From positions 1 to 37,876 of the forward strand of contig JANWZL010000048.1 of the NCBI GenBank assembly GCA_025054655.1: DNA of 37,876 nucleotides. The letters are read 5' to 3'. Position 1 is the stretch's first letter. Every line of letters begins with the position of its first letter. Below the pieces are notes generated by a model, which was not told the DNA's origin, made no database searches, and saw nothing but the letters and a program-made list of their open reading frames with translations. Positions 35,552 to 37,876 of the stretch are shown here, piece after piece. A program made the position numbers and the translations under genes. Source of the DNA: Thiobacillaceae bacterium (GTDB lineage: Bacteria > Pseudomonadota > Gammaproteobacteria > Burkholderiales > Thiobacillaceae).

Positions 35552-36508
35552 ATGTCGCGCCCCTGGCGGCTGGCCATCCTCGGAGCCGACAGCCCGGTCG
35601 GCGAGTCCCTGCTCGCCGAGCTGGCCGAGCAGGACTGGGCACCGCAGGCGATCCTGCCGGTGAGTCTGGGCGAGGCCGACAGTGCCGTGACCTGGCAGGG
35701 CGAAGACTGGCCCTGCCAGCCCGTGGATGGGGTGGATTGGACCGCGGCCGAGGCGCTGGCCGTGGCCCTGCAGGGCCCGGCCGCGCAACGTGCGCTCGCC
35801 ACCCTGCCGCTGAGCGAACTGCCACTGGTGGTGATCGGCAGCGGCCTGACGACAGCGGGGCAGGCGCCCGTCATCGAGGTGGCCGAGGCCGCGGCCGAGG
35901 CCATCCAGCGCGTCCTCAGGGCACTCGCCGCAGGTGGGCGGATCGAGCGTCTGAGCGGCTTCATCGGCCTACCAGTGGCCGCCCTGGGGCGCGAGGGCGT
36001 GGAGGAGCTGGCGCGGCAATCGCGTGCCCTGTTCGCTCTGGAAGCGATCGAGGTGCACGCCTTTCCGGTACAGATCGCCTTCAACCTCAACCCACAGGTC
36101 GGGCCGATCGGGCAGGACGGCCGTTCGGCCTATGAGTCCGCGCTGCAACGCGCCCTGTCTGCCGCCTTCGGCCCCGGCCTCGTCACCCAGCTCACCGCCG
36201 CCTGGGTACCCACCTTCCATGGCGCCGTCGCCGACCTGCACGGGTTATGCCAAAACCTCCAGTCCACGGACGAGATTCGGGCGCGCCTGCGGCACGTGCC
36301 GGGGCTGATGCTGATGGATGCCGCGCTGCCTGGAGCGGCCCCCACGCCCGCCACCGACGCGGTGGACAGCAGCGAGGTGGCCGTGGGCCGATTGCGTCTC
36401 GACCCGGAGGGTGGATTCTCGTTGTGGCTCGCCTTCGACTACTGCCGACTGCAGGCCCATTTGTTGTGTGCGGGGCTGGAGAAACTGATTGAATTTAAAC
36501 CCGAATGA
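35552..36508 (+). CDS. Usg-like Asd paralogue, probably non-catalytic
   Basis: A 318-aa protein of the Asd fold found between asd and fimV or truA in many gammaproteobacteria (Usg-1 type). It has the N-terminal LAILGADSPVGESLLAEL nucleotide-binding start and the central dimerisation-like region with PVQIAFNLNPQVGP and AWVPTFHGAVADL. The catalytic Cys motif of Asd is not present (there is no GGNC segment), so it is probably not a semialdehyde dehydrogenase; its role is unknown. It begins 8 bp after asd. The 111-bp gap after it shows no clear promoter. Confidence 0.85.
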   Translation: MSRPWRLAILGADSPVGESLLAELAEQDWAPQAILPVSLGEADSAVTWQGEDWPCQPVDGVDWTAAEALAVALQGPAAQRALATLPLSELPLVVIGSGLTTAGQAPVIEVAEAAAEAIQRVLRALAAGGRIERLSGFIGLPVAALGREGVEELARQSRALFALEAIEVHAFPVQIAFNLNPQVGPIGQDGRSAYESALQRALSAAFGPGLVTQLTAAWVPTFHGAVADLHGLCQNLQSTDEIRARLRHVPGLMLMDAALPGAAPTPATDAVDSSEVAVGRLRLDPEGGFSLWLAFDYCRLQAHLLCAGLEKLIEFKPE

Positions 36509-36619
36509 AGTTACTGTTCAACATGGCCTCAGGTTGAGCGTATAAGCCTTGGGGAGTAAAGCGAAAAGGGTGTCCTGACGATAAAACTGGATCAACCCTG
36601 AAATGCGTTGAAAATCTCG

Positions 36620-37876
36620 ATGAGCGGAGCGATGCGGAATAAGCGACGGATCGGAGGTTTGTTGGCGGCGCTCACACTGGCCTGGGGCGCACACGCAGCA
36701 GGGCTGGGGCGGCTGACGGTCCACTCGGCCCTGGGTCAACCCCTCAAGGCCGAGATCGAATTGCTGGCGGTGCAGCGCGACGAGTTGGCCTCGCTCAGCG
36801 TCCGGCTGGCCAGTGCCGAGGCCTTCCGCCAGGCGCGCATGGAACGCGCCGAGGCACTGTCGGGTCTGCGTTTCGAGCTAGACCAAAGGCCCAACGGCCA
36901 GCCCATCGTGCGCATCACCTCGTCCGCCCCGATCAACGATCCCTTCCTCGACCTGCTCATTGAACTGAGCTGGAACACCGGGCGGCTCATCCGCGAATAT
37001 ACCCTGCTGTTCGATCTGCCCCCGGACGCTCGCCCCCGTGCTGAGACCCCGCCGGTCGCACCGGTGGTGGCGGAACGGCCGGCGGCGCAGACGGGCACCG
37101 CAGCCGCCGCGCCAGCGCCGGCCAAACCGGCTGCGCCGACGCGATACGGTCCCGTGCGCCCCGGTGAGACCCTGCAGGCCATCGCCCGCAAGACGCGGCC
37201 GGCGGACGTGACCGTGGAGCAGATGATGGTGGGGATCTACCACCACAATCGCGCGGCCTTCCTCGGCAACAACATGAACCGGCTCCGACAGGGGACGGTG
37301 CTCAACCTGCCCGACCGCGATCTCGCCCTGCGGGTGGATCCGCAGCGGGCTGCGCGCGAGGTCAGGCAGCACGCATCGGCCTGGGCATCCTATCGCAGCC
37401 GCTTGGCCGAGGCGGTGGCGCAGGCGCCGGCGCGGGCGGCGCCCGAGGCGGAGGCCGGACGCCTGGTCACGGCCGAGCCGCCCAAGGCACCCGCGCCGCC
37501 GGCCAAGACGGAGGACGTGCTCAAGCTGTCCAAGGGGGCCCCCGCCTCACCCCAGGCCCTGGAGCGCATCCAGTCCCTGGAGGAGGAGCTAGCCGCCAAG
37601 GGCAGGGCGCTGCAGGAGGCGCAGGAACGGGTGGCGCAGCTCGAACGCACGGTCAAGGACCTGCAACGCCTGTTGGAACTGAAGGCGGCGGCTCCGTCTG
37701 CCTCGCCGGCCCCTGCGCCAGCACCCGAACCGCCCGCCCCGCCGGCCGAGGCGGTGCCAGCCGCCCCCGCACCAGCCCCGCAAGCGGCGGCCGTCGCGTC
37801 CAAGCCACCGGCCCAGCCGGCCACACCCAAGGTCGCCGCACCCCCGCCCAGTCCTGAGGACGAGGGGCCGAGCTGG
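36620..37876 (+). CDS. fimV: FimV/HubP-type protein, N-terminal part
   Basis: Partial gene: 419 codons with no stop before the right edge. FimV is a large inner-membrane peptidoglycan-binding polar scaffold that controls type IV pili and cell-pole organisation. Visible are a signal peptide (GGLLAALTLAWGAHA, cleavage after AHA), the FimV N-terminal domain beginning LGRLTVHSALGQPLKAEIEL with RITSSAPINDPFLDLLIELSW, a LysM domain at about 174-233 (RPGETLQAIA to QGTVLNLPD), a coiled coil at about 313-354, and Pro/Ala-rich linkers. The start may be 36620 or 36632; neither has an ideal ribosome binding site. It follows usg, the usual location. Confidence 0.95.
   Translation, partial: MSGAMRNKRRIGGLLAALTLAWGAHAAGLGRLTVHSALGQPLKAEIELLAVQRDELASLSVRLASAEAFRQARMERAEALSGLRFELDQRPNGQPIVRITSSAPINDPFLDLLIELSWNTGRLIREYTLLFDLPPDARPRAETPPVAPVVAERPAAQTGTAAAAPAPAKPAAPTRYGPVRPGETLQAIARKTRPADVTVEQMMVGIYHHNRAAFLGNNMNRLRQGTVLNLPDRDLALRVDPQRAAREVRQHASAWASYRSRLAEAVAQAPARAAPEAEAGRLVTAEPPKAPAPPAKTEDVLKLSKGAPASPQALERIQSLEEELAAKGRALQEAQERVAQLERTVKDLQRLLELKAAAPSASPAPAPAPEPPAPPAEAVPAAPAPAPQAAAVASKPPAQPATPKVAAPPPSPEDEGPSW

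Overview
The window is GC-rich, densely coded bacterial chromosome, most likely from a sulfur-oxidising gammaproteobacterium of the Chromatiales/Ectothiorhodospiraceae or Acidiferrobacterales type. Three things point there: the order leuC-leuD-leuB-asd-usg-fimV (a gammaproteobacterial arrangement), a Pseudomonas-type NrdA/NrdB pair, and sulfur-metabolism relatives (an HdrB-type C-terminus at the left edge and a DsrC/TusE-family protein at 6.3 kb). The species cannot be named from the sequence alone. I saw no tRNA, rRNA, CRISPR array, complete transposase or prophage.

Layout. 0-7 kb: end of an hdrB-like gene, a 457-bp intergenic cluster of short REP-like repeats, prfC and katG on the minus strand with a terminator between them, a small unknown gene divergent from katG, an unknown 324-aa protein divergent from a DsrC-like gene, and a DUF456 membrane protein. 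7-14 kb: a minus-strand ribonucleotide reductase operon (nrdA to nrdB) under a promoter with tandem NrdR boxes. It carries four extra genes between nrdA and nrdB: an 81-aa ORF, an SSB-like phage-type protein, and a HEPN/MNT toxin-antitoxin pair. A DNA methyltransferase gene broken by a 5-bp tandem duplication lies downstream. 14-19 kb: purU, a DUF4160/DUF2442 pair, and a nitroreductase next to a methyltransferase/FAD-oxidoreductase pair that resembles the 10-methyl fatty acid (TmsB/TmsA, BfaB/BfaA) system. 19-24 kb: an arginase-ornithine aminotransferase fusion gene divergent from putA (proline dehydrogenase/P5C dehydrogenase), with a perfect 20-bp hyphenated palindrome between them. Together the two genes would take arginine through ornithine and P5C to glutamate. 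24-30 kb: a diguanylate cyclase, miaA, xseA, rmuC, an EamA transporter and a STAS-like protein. 30-38 kb: leuC, an entericidin-like lipoprotein gene, leuD, a second MNT/HEPN pair, leuB, asd, usg and the 5' part of fimV, nearly all overlapping or only a few bases apart.

The main points for follow-up are: (1) two separate MNT/HEPN modules sit inside core biosynthetic operons (between nrdA and nrdB, and between leuD and leuB), with start/stop overlaps that suggest translational coupling; (2) a family of about 145-bp palindromic MITE-like elements is present in three copies, one in frame inside the second HEPN gene, and the ends differ between copies while the two ends of each copy stay complementary; (3) the arginase-OAT fusion faces putA; (4) a nitroreductase gene lies beside a candidate 10-methyl fatty acid cassette; (5) a DsrC-family protein keeps CysB but has alanine at the CysA position.
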